A stretch of 5,987 nucleotides of DNA from Chromatiales bacterium (GTDB taxonomy: Bacteria > Pseudomonadota > Gammaproteobacteria > CAMYNG01): the NCBI GenBank assembly GCA_027021685.1, contig JALUTW010000465.1, positions 1 to 5,987 of the forward strand, in the 5' to 3' direction. The notes under the pieces were generated by a model. It searched no databases and was not told the DNA's origin. It worked only from the letters and a program-made list of their open reading frames with translations. This document shows positions 1 to 5,717 of this stretch, piece after piece (within the stretch, counting starts at the first letter, position 1; every line of letters begins with the position of its first letter). The translations under genes were made by a program, and so were the position numbers.

Positions 1-125
1 AGCGGGGCCTGGGCATCCACGAGCTGTGGGACTCGCGGGTGGCCAGGGACAAGGCCCAGTGGGCGCCGCTGCTGGACTGGCTGGAACAGGGCGCCCAGGC
101 ACCGGCCCGGGCCAGCACCGCCTGA
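1..125 (+). CDS. 3' end of a plus-strand gene, possibly ParA/MinD-like ATPase (partial)
   Basis: This is the C-terminal 40 codons of a gene entering from the left edge. The first complete codon is at base 3 and the TGA stop is at 123-125. The peptide begins RGLGIHELWDSRVARDKAQW, continues with PLLDWLEQG, and ends in an Ala/Arg-rich tail. The GLGIHEL...D...W.PLL.WL pattern resembles the C-terminal helix region I associate with orphan ParA/MinD-type P-loop ATPases, but the Walker motifs would lie outside the window, so the family call is a resemblance and not a demonstration. Codon composition is GC-rich like the neighbours. The stop lies only 9 bases from the stop of the opposing ABC ATPase gene, leaving no room for an intergenic terminator. 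Confidence 0.5.
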   Translation, partial: RGLGIHELWDSRVARDKAQWAPLLDWLEQGAQAPARASTA

Positions 126-134
126 CCAACTCGT

Positions 135-908
135 TCATCCTTCCCGGAACCACACCTCGCCGCTGGCCTCCAGCCGCCGCACGGGGTAGTCGTAACAGCG
201 GGTGAGAACCTCGTCTGTGAGCACCTGCTCGCGCGGACCGGCCGCCGTCTCGCCATTCCCCAGCAATACCAGGGCGTGGGTGCAGTGACGCCAGGCCAGC
301 TCCGGCTCGTGCAGGCTCACCAGCGCGGCCCGGTTGTCCTCCCTGCACAGAGCGCCCACCAGCTCCAGGACCCGGTGGCGGTGGCGCGGGTCCAGGTGGC
401 TCGCGGGTTCGTCCAGCAGCAGCACCGCCGGGTCCTGGACCAGCACCGTGGCCAGTCCCAGGCGCCGCCGTTCGCCGCCGGACAGGGTGCGCACGTCGCG
501 GCCCTCGAAACCGGCCAGCCCCACCCGGGCCAGGGCCTGGCGGGCCCGGGCCACGTCTTCGGCGCCTTCCCACTCCCACAATCCCAGGTGGGGATGGCGG
601 CCCGAGAGCGCGGCCTCCAGCACCGTGCCCGGGAAGGGATCGTCGAACGCCTGCGGCAGCAGGCCCAGGCGCCGTGCCGCCTCGCGGCGGGGCAGCGCTT
701 CCAGCGGCCTGCCGGCGAGGCGGATGTCGCCGGCCCGGGCCGGCCGCAGGCCGGCCAGGGTATGGAGCAGGGTGGTCTTGCCCGCGCCGTTGCGCCCCAG
801 CAGGGCCCAGCACTGGCCGGGGGCCAGCGCCAGTTCCAGCCCGCGGCAGACCGTGACCGTCCCCACCTGGACAGCCAGGCCGCGGGCGGCCAGCAGGGCA
901 TCCTTCAC
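135..908 (-). CDS. ABC transporter ATP-binding protein, BtuD/FecE/HmuV type
   Basis: This 257-residue cytoplasmic ATPase powers a type II (BtuCD-like) importer. All nucleotide-binding motifs are present: Walker A GRNGAGKT at 38-45, Q-loop Gln at about 86, signature LSGGE at 142-146, Walker B VLLLDEP at 162-168, D-loop SHLD at 170-173 and switch His200. Length fits the family (E. coli BtuD is about 249). The start is GTG at 906-908, which overlaps the permease stop TGA at 905-907 in a GTGA arrangement, so translation is probably coupled; only a weak purine stretch (GGGAA) precedes it. The partner is the permease encoded immediately upstream. The substrate cannot be settled from the ATPase: cobalamin, haem and ferric siderophore systems share this architecture. 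It is the last gene of its operon and converges on the gene at 1-125. Confidence 0.93.
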   Translation of the reverse strand: MKDALLAARGLAVQVGTVTVCRGLELALAPGQCWALLGRNGAGKTTLLHTLAGLRPARAGDIRLAGRPLEALPRREAARRLGLLPQAFDDPFPGTVLEAALSGRHPHLGLWEWEGAEDVARARQALARVGLAGFEGRDVRTLSGGERRRLGLATVLVQDPAVLLLDEPASHLDPRHRHRVLELVGALCREDNRAALVSLHEPELAWRHCTHALVLLGNGETAAGPREQVLTDEVLTRCYDYPVRRLEASGEVWFREG

Positions 909-1882
909 GGCCGCTGTTCCCGCCGGTTGAGCAGGTACAGGAACACCGGCACCCCCAGCGCCGCGGTGAGCACGCCCACGGGGAGCTGGCGCGGGGCCAG
1001 CACCGTGCGTGCCGCGGTGTCGGCCAGCAGCAGGAGGACGCCCCCGCCCAGCACGGCCGCCGGCAGCAGCCAGCGGTGGTCGCGCAGGCCCGCCAGGCGC
1101 AGCAGGTGGGGCACCACCAGGCCCACGAAGCCGATGCTGCCGGCGTGGGTCACCGCCACCGCGGTGAGCAGGGCGGCCAGGAGGAACAGGCGCCGCTGCA
1201 GGGGCACCACCTCCACGCCCAGGGCGCCGGCCAGGGTTTCGCCCTGGAGCAGAACGTTGAGGGGCCGCGCGAGGGGCCAGGCCAGCGCCAGCCCCAGGAC
1301 CAGGGCCGCCAGGGCCGGTTCCGGGGCCGGGCCGAAACCCAGGTCGCCCATGAGCCAGAACAGCATGCCGCGCAGCTCGCCGGGCTCGCCCAGGGTGAGG
1401 ACGAAGGCCACCACGGCGTTCCAGCCGGCGGCGAGGATGATCCCGGACAGCAGCAGGCGGGCGGGGCTGAACCGGCCGCTGCCGTGGGCCAGGGCCAGCA
1501 CGCCGAGGATGGCGGCCACCGCGCCGGCCAGGGCGGCCCCGTGCTGGGCCAGTGCGGAACCGCCCAGCAGCAGGGCCAGCAGGGCGCCGGTGGCGGCACC
1601 GCCGGACACCCCCAGCACGTAGGGATCGGCCAGGGGATTGCGCAGCAGGGCCTGCATGAGGGCACCGGCCAGGGCCAGCAGTCCGCCGGTGGCCAGGGCC
1701 AGCAGGGCCCGGGGCAGGCGCAGCTCGGCCACGATGCGCGCGTCGAGCCCGGTGTCGCCGGCCAGCCCGCGCCAGACGGCGGACCAGGGCAGGTCCTGGC
1801 TGCCGCTGCCCAGGGCCAGGATCAGTGCGCCCGGGACGAGGGCCAGCAGCAGGAGCAGGAGTGTGCGGGGCGCCATGGACAT
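905..1882 (-). CDS. FecCD/BtuC-family ABC transporter permease
   Basis: This 325-residue, strongly hydrophobic inner-membrane protein has family landmarks in the expected order. RLPR is at 55-58, followed by a GALMQ...NPLADPYVLGVSGG block at 73-95. GETLAGALGVEV at 214-225 is the likely cytoplasmic coupling segment that contacts the ATPase. GSIGFVGLVVPHLLRL is at 248-263, and a C-terminal RQLPVG...GVPVFLYLL segment at 298-318. Length is typical (E. coli BtuC is about 326), and hydrophobic stretches cover most of the chain, as expected for about ten helices. The start chosen is ATG at 1880-1882; a second ATG two codons later is possible. The 13 bases between the phosphatase stop and this ATG contain no Shine-Dalgarno, which suggests coupling to the upstream gene. 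The permease probably acts as a homodimer with the downstream ATPase. Substrate is unresolved among cobalamin, haem and siderophores. Confidence 0.92.
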   Translation of the reverse strand: MSMAPRTLLLLLLALVPGALILALGSGSQDLPWSAVWRGLAGDTGLDARIVAELRLPRALLALATGGLLALAGALMQALLRNPLADPYVLGVSGGAATGALLALLLGGSALAQHGAALAGAVAAILGVLALAHGSGRFSPARLLLSGIILAAGWNAVVAFVLTLGEPGELRGMLFWLMGDLGFGPAPEPALAALVLGLALAWPLARPLNVLLQGETLAGALGVEVVPLQRRLFLLAALLTAVAVTHAGSIGFVGLVVPHLLRLAGLRDHRWLLPAAVLGGGVLLLLADTAARTVLAPRQLPVGVLTAALGVPVFLYLLNRREQRP

Positions 1883-1895
1883 GAGGCGGGGCGGG

Positions 1896-2576
1896 CTAGT
1901 GCTCGCGGGCGACGTCCGGGCCTTCGCGCAGGCTGATCACGGGCCAGCCGTGGCGCACCGCGTGGTGATACAGGGGCTCGTCAGGGTCCACCGCCACGGG
2001 ACGGGGCACGGTTTCCAGGAGCGGCAGATCGTTGTGGGAATCGCTGTAGAAGCTGGCCCCGTCCAGGGTGTGGCCGGTGTGTTCCAGCCATTCCTGCAGC
2101 CGTTTCACCTTGCCTTCCTGAAAGCACGGGGTGCCGGCGACGCCGCCGGTATAGCGGCCGTCCACCATCTCGGGCTCGGTGGCGAGCAGGTGGGGCACAC
2201 CCAGCAGCTCGGCGATGGGCTCGGTCACGAAGCGGTTGGTGGCGGTGATGATGAGCAGGGTGTCGCCCTGCTCGCGGTGCTGCGCCAGCAGTGCCGGGGC
2301 GGCCGGGGCCACCATGGGCCTGATGCCTTCCTCGATGAAGCGCCGGCGCAGGGCCTCCAGGCGGGCCGGGTCCGTCTCCGCCAGGGGGCGGAGGGAGAAG
2401 GCGAGGAATTCCATGATGTCCAGGGTGCCCGCGCGGTATTCCTCGTAAAAGCGCTGGTTTTCGGCCTCGTAGCGGGCACCGTCCACCACGCCCTCGCGCA
2501 CGAGGAACTGGCCCCAGAGGTAGTCGCTGTCACCGGCGAGCAGGGTGTTGTCCAGGTCGAAGATGGCAAGAGGCAA
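1896..2576 (-). CDS. HAD superfamily subclass IB phosphatase (SerB-like)
   Basis: This 226-residue soluble hydrolase carries all four HAD motifs. Motif I is FDLDNT at 6-11, with Asp7 the likely nucleophile and Asp9 the acid/base. Motif II is IITAT at 109-113, with Thr111. Motif III is a Lys in EGKVKR at 154-159. Motif IV is YSDSHNDLPLL at 177-187, with Asp179 and Asp183 binding Mg2+. The helical cap between motifs I and II fits subclass IB. Annotation pipelines usually call this group phosphoserine-phosphatase-like or histidinol-phosphatase-like; the substrate cannot be read from sequence. The start is TTG at 2574-2576, supported by GAGGAG at 2584-2589 with a 7-base spacer; the ATG at 2593-2595 is out of frame. 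I recall, without being able to check, that a related HAD gene sits beside rppH-ptsP in pseudomonads, so its link to rppH may be older than its link to the transporter genes downstream. Confidence 0.9.
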   Translation of the reverse strand: MPLAIFDLDNTLLAGDSDYLWGQFLVREGVVDGARYEAENQRFYEEYRAGTLDIMEFLAFSLRPLAETDPARLEALRRRFIEEGIRPMVAPAAPALLAQHREQGDTLLIITATNRFVTEPIAELLGVPHLLATEPEMVDGRYTGGVAGTPCFQEGKVKRLQEWLEHTGHTLDGASFYSDSHNDLPLLETVPRPVAVDPDEPLYHHAVRHGWPVISLREGPDVAREH

Positions 2577-2578
2577 GG

Positions 2579-2634
2579 CGATTCTCCTCGAACATGAATC
2601 GATCTGCGCCGAAAATCTGTGATCTCACGCAGAT
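2579..2634 (-). promoter_or_regulatory. Two adjoining stem-loops in the leader of the HAD/permease/ATPase operon
   Basis: On the minus-strand transcript, arm ATCTGCG (2634-2628) can pair with CGCAGAT (2608-2602). The very next base starts a second stem, CGATTC (2601-2596) with GAATCG (2584-2579). The loop of the second stem holds most of the Shine-Dalgarno, and its stem ends two bases before the TTG start. The pairings are exact Watson-Crick matches of 7 and 6 bp. A regulatory role is inference; the element is much too short to be a cobalamin riboswitch. Confidence 0.4.
2584..2589 (-). promoter_or_regulatory. Shine-Dalgarno that fixes the TTG start of the HAD phosphatase
   Basis: Reading the minus strand, GAGGAG is followed by 7 bases and then TTG. 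This is the best ribosome-binding site in the window. It decides in favour of the rare TTG start, because the first conserved motif (FDLDNT) begins only six residues in and no in-frame ATG lies near it. Confidence 0.8.
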
Positions 2635-2654
2635 GGGTCCCGTACTGCGGGGCT

Positions 2655-2683
2655 ATTGTAACCCATTCTCCGCATTGGTTTTT
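2655..2683 (-). promoter_or_regulatory. Candidate promoter for the HAD phosphatase operon
   Basis: On the minus strand TACAAT lies at 2660-2655, one mismatch from the sigma70 -10 consensus. A start near 2648 would give a leader of about 72 bases. The -35 position at 17-base spacing (2683-2678) reads AAAAAC, a poor match, so this promoter may need an activator or be weak. It sits in the AT-rich part of the divergent spacer and overlaps the -35 region of the rppH promoter. Confidence 0.4.
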
Positions 2684-2705
2684 TCCTGCCGGCCCCGCCT
2701 ATAAT
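2675..2705 (+). promoter_or_regulatory. Sigma70-type promoter of rppH
   Basis: A perfect -10 hexamer TATAAT lies at 2700-2705 in otherwise GC-rich DNA. Upstream, TTGGTT at 2675-2680 shares the TTG of the -35 consensus but with a 19-base spacer, so the -35 is weak. The predicted transcription start is near G2712, giving a 5' UTR of about 37 bases before the ATG at 2749. The -10 covers an upstream in-frame ATG at 2704, which excludes that codon as the start. Confidence 0.7.
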
Positions 2706-2710
2706 GGGGT

Positions 2711-2726
2711 GGCCGCCGAAGCGGTT
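2711..2726 (+). promoter_or_regulatory. Predicted 5'-terminal hairpin of the rppH transcript
   Basis: GGCCGC (2711-2716), loop CGAA (2717-2720) and GCGGTT (2721-2726) form a stem of four G-C pairs plus two G-U pairs. The predicted transcription start from the TATAAT box falls on its first or second base, so the 5' end of the mRNA would be base-paired. The pairing is seen directly; its position at the very 5' end depends on the inferred start site. Confidence 0.4.
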
Positions 2727-2748
2727 CCGGACATCACCAGCAACAGCC

Positions 2749-3264
2749 ATGATCGACGCAGACGGATACCGCCCCAACGTGGGCATCATACTCGCCAACG
2801 GACGCGGCCAGGTCCTGTGGGCACGGCGCATCGGCGAGGATGCCTGGCAGTTTCCCCAGGGCGGGATCCGGCGCCACGAGACCCCGGAGCAGGCCCTGTT
2901 CCGGGAGCTGCACGAGGAGATCGGGCTGCTGCCGGCGGACGTGGAGGTGGTGGGGTGCACGCGCCCGTGGCTGCGCTACCGCCTGCCCCGGCGGCTGGTG
3001 CGCCGCCGGCGCCCGCGCTGCGTGGGGCAGAAGCAGATCTGGTACCTGCTGCGCCTGCTGGGCGGGGACGACCGGGTCCGGCTCGACAGCAGCAGCCGCC
3101 CGGAGTTCGATCACTGGTGCTGGGTGGAATACTGGGAGCCGGTGAACCGGGTGGTGGCGTTCAAGCGCGGTGTCTATGCCCGTGCCCTGCGCGAACTGGC
3201 CCCGCTGGTCCCGGGGCTGGCCACGGCGGCGGACGGCATGACCGCCATCCGCCCGGGGCGTTAG
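2749..3264 (+). CDS. rppH: RNA 5' pyrophosphohydrolase RppH (Nudix)
   Basis: RppH removes pyrophosphate from the 5' triphosphate end of mRNAs, leaving a monophosphate that stimulates RNase E-dependent decay. The 171-residue protein starts MIDADGYRPNVGI, nearly the same as E. coli RppH, which identifies ATG 2749 as the start rather than the in-frame ATG at 2704. The Nudix box spans 38-60: G38, E44, then RELHEEIGL at 52-60, with E53, E56 and E57 the expected metal ligands. WQFPQGGI (33-40), RYRLP, GQKQIWYLL and PEFDHWCWVEYW are conserved family blocks. The segment RRLVRRRRPR (81-90) is more arginine-rich than in E. coli. The C-terminal tail is short, so the chain is slightly smaller than the 176-residue E. 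coli protein. No clear Shine-Dalgarno precedes the ATG. ptsP follows on the same strand. Confidence 0.97.
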   Translation: MIDADGYRPNVGIILANGRGQVLWARRIGEDAWQFPQGGIRRHETPEQALFRELHEEIGLLPADVEVVGCTRPWLRYRLPRRLVRRRRPRCVGQKQIWYLLRLLGGDDRVRLDSSSRPEFDHWCWVEYWEPVNRVVAFKRGVYARALRELAPLVPGLATAADGMTAIRPGR

Positions 3265-3289
3265 GCCGGGGACGGAACATCCGCGCCGT

Positions 3290-3320
3290 TCGCCGGCAGG
3301 GCGGACCGCTTTGCCGGCGG
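3290..3320 (+). promoter_or_regulatory. Strong hairpin in the rppH-ptsP spacer
   Basis: Bases 3291-3303 pair with 3307-3319 around the triloop GAC: 11 Watson-Crick pairs plus two consecutive G-U pairs (3299/3311 and 3300/3310). A further U-G pair is possible at 3290/3320. The 8-bp outer arms CGCCGGCA and TGCCGGCG are perfect. No U-run follows, so it is not a standard intrinsic terminator. It ends 60 bases before the ptsP start codon and could act as a processing or stability element in a shared transcript; that role is inferred. Confidence 0.45.
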
Positions 3321-3370
3321 CCCGTCGGCGCCGGTCTGTGGGAACGGCCGCTCGCCGGTCGACGCGGAAC

Positions 3371-3375
3371 AGGAG
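3371..3375 (+). promoter_or_regulatory. Shine-Dalgarno of ptsP
   Basis: AGGAG is followed by 4 bases and the ATG at 3380. The spacing is slightly short but the match is good. It supports this ATG over the in-frame ATG at 3311, which falls inside the hairpin and would add an arginine-rich extension absent from E. coli PtsP. Confidence 0.75.
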
Positions 3376-3379
3376 AAGC

Positions 3380-5653
3380 ATGCTCGCCACACTCCGGCGT
3401 ATCGTCCAGGAGGTCAGCACTGCGCCCAACATCGATGCGGCGCTGGCGACCATCGTCCGGCGGGTCAAGCAGGCCATGGACGTGGACGTCTGTTCCGTCT
3501 ACCTCACCGATCCCGTCCAGAACGAGCACGTGCTCATGGCCACCGAGGGCCTGCGCCCCGAGTCGGTGCTCATGGTCCGCCTGCGTCTCGATGAAGGCCT
3601 GGTGGGCCTGGTGGCCAGCCGGGCCGAACCGGTGAATCTCGACGACGCGCCGGCGCATCCCCGTTACAAGTATTTCCCGGAGTCGGGGGAGGAGTCCTAT
3701 CACGGTTTCCTCGGCGTGCCCATCATCCATCACCGCAAGGTGCTGGGGGTGCTGGTGGTGCAGCAGCACGCCCGCCGCTCCTTCGACGAGGATGCCGTCA
3801 CCCTGCTGGTGACCATCGCCGCCCAGCTCGCCGGGGCCATCGCCCACGCCGAGGCCAGCGGCGAGATCGCCACCCTCAAGCGTCTCAAGCGCGACGCGGC
3901 CGAGGACATGCGGCCCCTGCAGGGCGTGCCCGGCGCCCAGGGCGTGGCCCTGGGGCGGGCCGCGGTGATCTATTCGCTGGAAAACCTGGATGCCATCCCC
4001 GATCGCACCGCGGAGGACGTGGAGGCGGAACTGGCCCTGTTCCGCGAAGCGGTGGAGCAGGTCAAGGCCGACATCCGGGCCCTGTCCGAGCGCATGGACG
4101 GGGTGCTGCCGGCGGAGGACAAGGCCCTGTTCGACGCCTACCTGCTCATGCTGGAGGGCGACAGCCTGATCCGGGCCACCGAGGATCGCATCCGTGCCGG
4201 CAACTGGGCCCCGGGCGCGTTGCGCGACACGGTGGCCGAGCACGTGCGCATCTTCACCGACATGGAGGACCCCTACCTGCGCGAGCGTGCCGACGACATC
4301 CGCGATCTGGGCGGGCGGCTGCTGCGCTGCCTGCAGGAGGAAACACCCGCGGTGCCCGACTACGGCGATGGCACCATCCTCGTGGGCGAGGACATCACCG
4401 CCACCATGCTGGCGGACGTGCCGGTGGAGAAACTGGCCGGCGTGGTCTCGGCCCGCGGCTCGCGCACCTCGCACGCCGCCATCCTGGCCCGGGCCCTGGG
4501 CATCCCGGCGGTGATGGGCGTGGTGGACCTGCCGGTGGGCCAGGTGGACGGCGCCAACATCATCGTCGACGGTTACGGCGGCCGCGTGTACGTCTCTCCG
4601 CCCGAGTCCATCCGCAACGAGTACCGGCGCCTGGCCGAGGAGGAGGCCCGGCTGTCGGACGAGCTGACCAGCCTGCGCACCCTGCCGGCGGAGACGCGTG
4701 ACGGCCACCGCATCCCCGTCTTTGCCAACTCCGGCCTGCTGGCGGACATCACGCCCATCCTCGACAGCGGTGCCGAGGGCATCGGCCTGTACCGGACCGA
4801 GTATCCCTTCATGGTGCGCCAGCAGTTTCCGGGCGAGGAGGAGCAGCGGCGCACCTACCGCCGCGTGCTGGAGCAGATGGCCCCGCGGCCGGTGACCATG
4901 CGCACGCTGGACGTGGGCGGTGACAAGGCACTGCCGTACTTCCCCATCGAGGAGGACAACCCCTTCCTCGGCTGGCGCGGCATCCGCATCACGCTGGACC
5001 ACCCGGAGATCTTCCTGGTCCAGGTCCGGGCCTTGCTGCGGGCCAACGTCGGTCTCAACAATCTCAACATCCTCCTGCCCATGATCGGCAACGTGTGGGA
5101 GGTGGACGAGGCCCTGCGCCTGCTGCGCCAGGCCTACGAGGAGCTGCTGGAGGAGGGCGAGGCGGTGACCATGCCGCCGGTGGGTGTGATGGTGGAGGTG
5201 CCCTCGGCGGTGTACCAGGCCGAGAACCTGGCCCGGCGGGTGGACTTTCTTTCCATCGGGACCAACGACCTCACCCAGTACCTGCTGGCGGTGGATCGCA
5301 ACAACGCCAACGTGGCGGAGCTCTACGATGCCCTGCATCCCGCAGTGCTGCGGGCCCTGACCCAGGTGGTGGAGGGTGCCGCTGCGGCCGGCAAGCCGGT
5401 GACCATCTGCGGCGAGCTGGCGGGTGAGCCCATGGCCACGCCGTTGCTGGTGGGGATGGGCCTGGACGGGTTCAGCGTCAGCGCCTCCAGCCTGCCGCGG
5501 ATCAAGTGGGTGGTGCGCAGCTTCAGCCGCAGCGAGGCCCGCGAGGTGCTGCAGCACGCCCTGAGCCTGGAGAATGCCCACGGCGTGCGCGGTTATCTCA
5601 CCCGGGTGCTGGACGAGGCCGGCCTGGGTGGCCTGGTGCGGCCGGGCAACTGA
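3380..5653 (+). CDS. ptsP: Phosphoenolpyruvate-protein phosphotransferase PtsP (Enzyme I-Ntr)
   Basis: This enzyme autophosphorylates from PEP and passes phosphate to NPr and then to EIIA-Ntr. That regulatory chain links nitrogen and carbon status to potassium transport, storage and stress functions. The 757-residue protein (E. coli 748) begins MLATLRRIVQ. An N-terminal GAF domain covers about 1-160 (VCSVYL, FLGVPI, GVLVVQQ); in E. coli this domain senses glutamine. The HPr-binding and phosphohistidine domains follow, with active His365 in RTSHAAILARALGIPAVMG. The C-terminal PEP-binding barrel has LYRTE (Arg472), MRTLDVGGDK (Arg508), GWRGIRI, VEVPS (Glu606), GTNDLTQY (Asn629, Asp630) and ICGELAG with the acid/base Cys677. 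All catalytic residues are present, so it should be active. It follows rppH after 115 bases, as in E. coli. The other nitrogen-PTS genes (ptsO, ptsN) are not in the window. Confidence 0.98.
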   Translation: MLATLRRIVQEVSTAPNIDAALATIVRRVKQAMDVDVCSVYLTDPVQNEHVLMATEGLRPESVLMVRLRLDEGLVGLVASRAEPVNLDDAPAHPRYKYFPESGEESYHGFLGVPIIHHRKVLGVLVVQQHARRSFDEDAVTLLVTIAAQLAGAIAHAEASGEIATLKRLKRDAAEDMRPLQGVPGAQGVALGRAAVIYSLENLDAIPDRTAEDVEAELALFREAVEQVKADIRALSERMDGVLPAEDKALFDAYLLMLEGDSLIRATEDRIRAGNWAPGALRDTVAEHVRIFTDMEDPYLRERADDIRDLGGRLLRCLQEETPAVPDYGDGTILVGEDITATMLADVPVEKLAGVVSARGSRTSHAAILARALGIPAVMGVVDLPVGQVDGANIIVDGYGGRVYVSPPESIRNEYRRLAEEEARLSDELTSLRTLPAETRDGHRIPVFANSGLLADITPILDSGAEGIGLYRTEYPFMVRQQFPGEEEQRRTYRRVLEQMAPRPVTMRTLDVGGDKALPYFPIEEDNPFLGWRGIRITLDHPEIFLVQVRALLRANVGLNNLNILLPMIGNVWEVDEALRLLRQAYEELLEEGEAVTMPPVGVMVEVPSAVYQAENLARRVDFLSIGTNDLTQYLLAVDRNNANVAELYDALHPAVLRALTQVVEGAAAAGKPVTICGELAGEPMATPLLVGMGLDGFSVSASSLPRIKWVVRSFSRSEAREVLQHALSLENAHGVRGYLTRVLDEAGLGGLVRPGN

Positions 5654-5717
5654 ATACAGAGGAGGGCGGCCGAGTTCCGCGAGTTGTCCGGGCCCGGGTC
5701 CCGCGAGACAGCCGGGG
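5654..5717. other. Convergent spacer between ptsP and dam
   Basis: This 64-base GC-rich spacer holds a 10-bp palindrome CCGGGCCCGG (5688-5697) flanked by two CCGCGAG direct repeats (5677-5683 and 5701-5707). It has no T-run on either side and no promoter-like sequence. No intrinsic terminator can be supported for either gene, so termination may be Rho-dependent. Confidence 0.5.

Noticed and set aside
276..1622. Long plus-strand open frame opposite the ATPase and permease genes
   Set aside because: It is low-complexity Arg/Ala/Ser/Pro sequence spanning two unrelated real genes, typical of an antisense GC shadow.
2618..2633. Possible CRP/Vfr-type operator (TGTGATCTCACGCAGA)
   Set aside because: The left half TGTGA is perfect but the right half GCAGA matches TCACA poorly, and the site would lie in the transcribed leader.
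2577..2700. Cobalamin riboswitch ahead of the transporter operon
   Set aside because: The leader is about 72 bases at most by the predicted start, far shorter than known cobalamin riboswitches, and I see no B12-box-like sequence.
2704..2748. Upstream in-frame ATG for rppH adding 15 residues
   Set aside because: This ATG overlaps the perfect TATAAT box, so it would not be in the transcript. Family members start at the MIDxDGYRPN sequence encoded from 2749.
3311..3379. Upstream in-frame ATG for ptsP adding 23 residues
   Set aside because: The extension is arginine-rich, lies partly in a strong hairpin, lacks a Shine-Dalgarno, and is not present in E. coli PtsP, which starts MLTRLREIV like the frame from 3380.
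5688..5697. CCGGGCCCGG palindrome as terminator of ptsP or dam
   Set aside because: It has no loop and no T-run on either strand, so it does not meet intrinsic terminator criteria.
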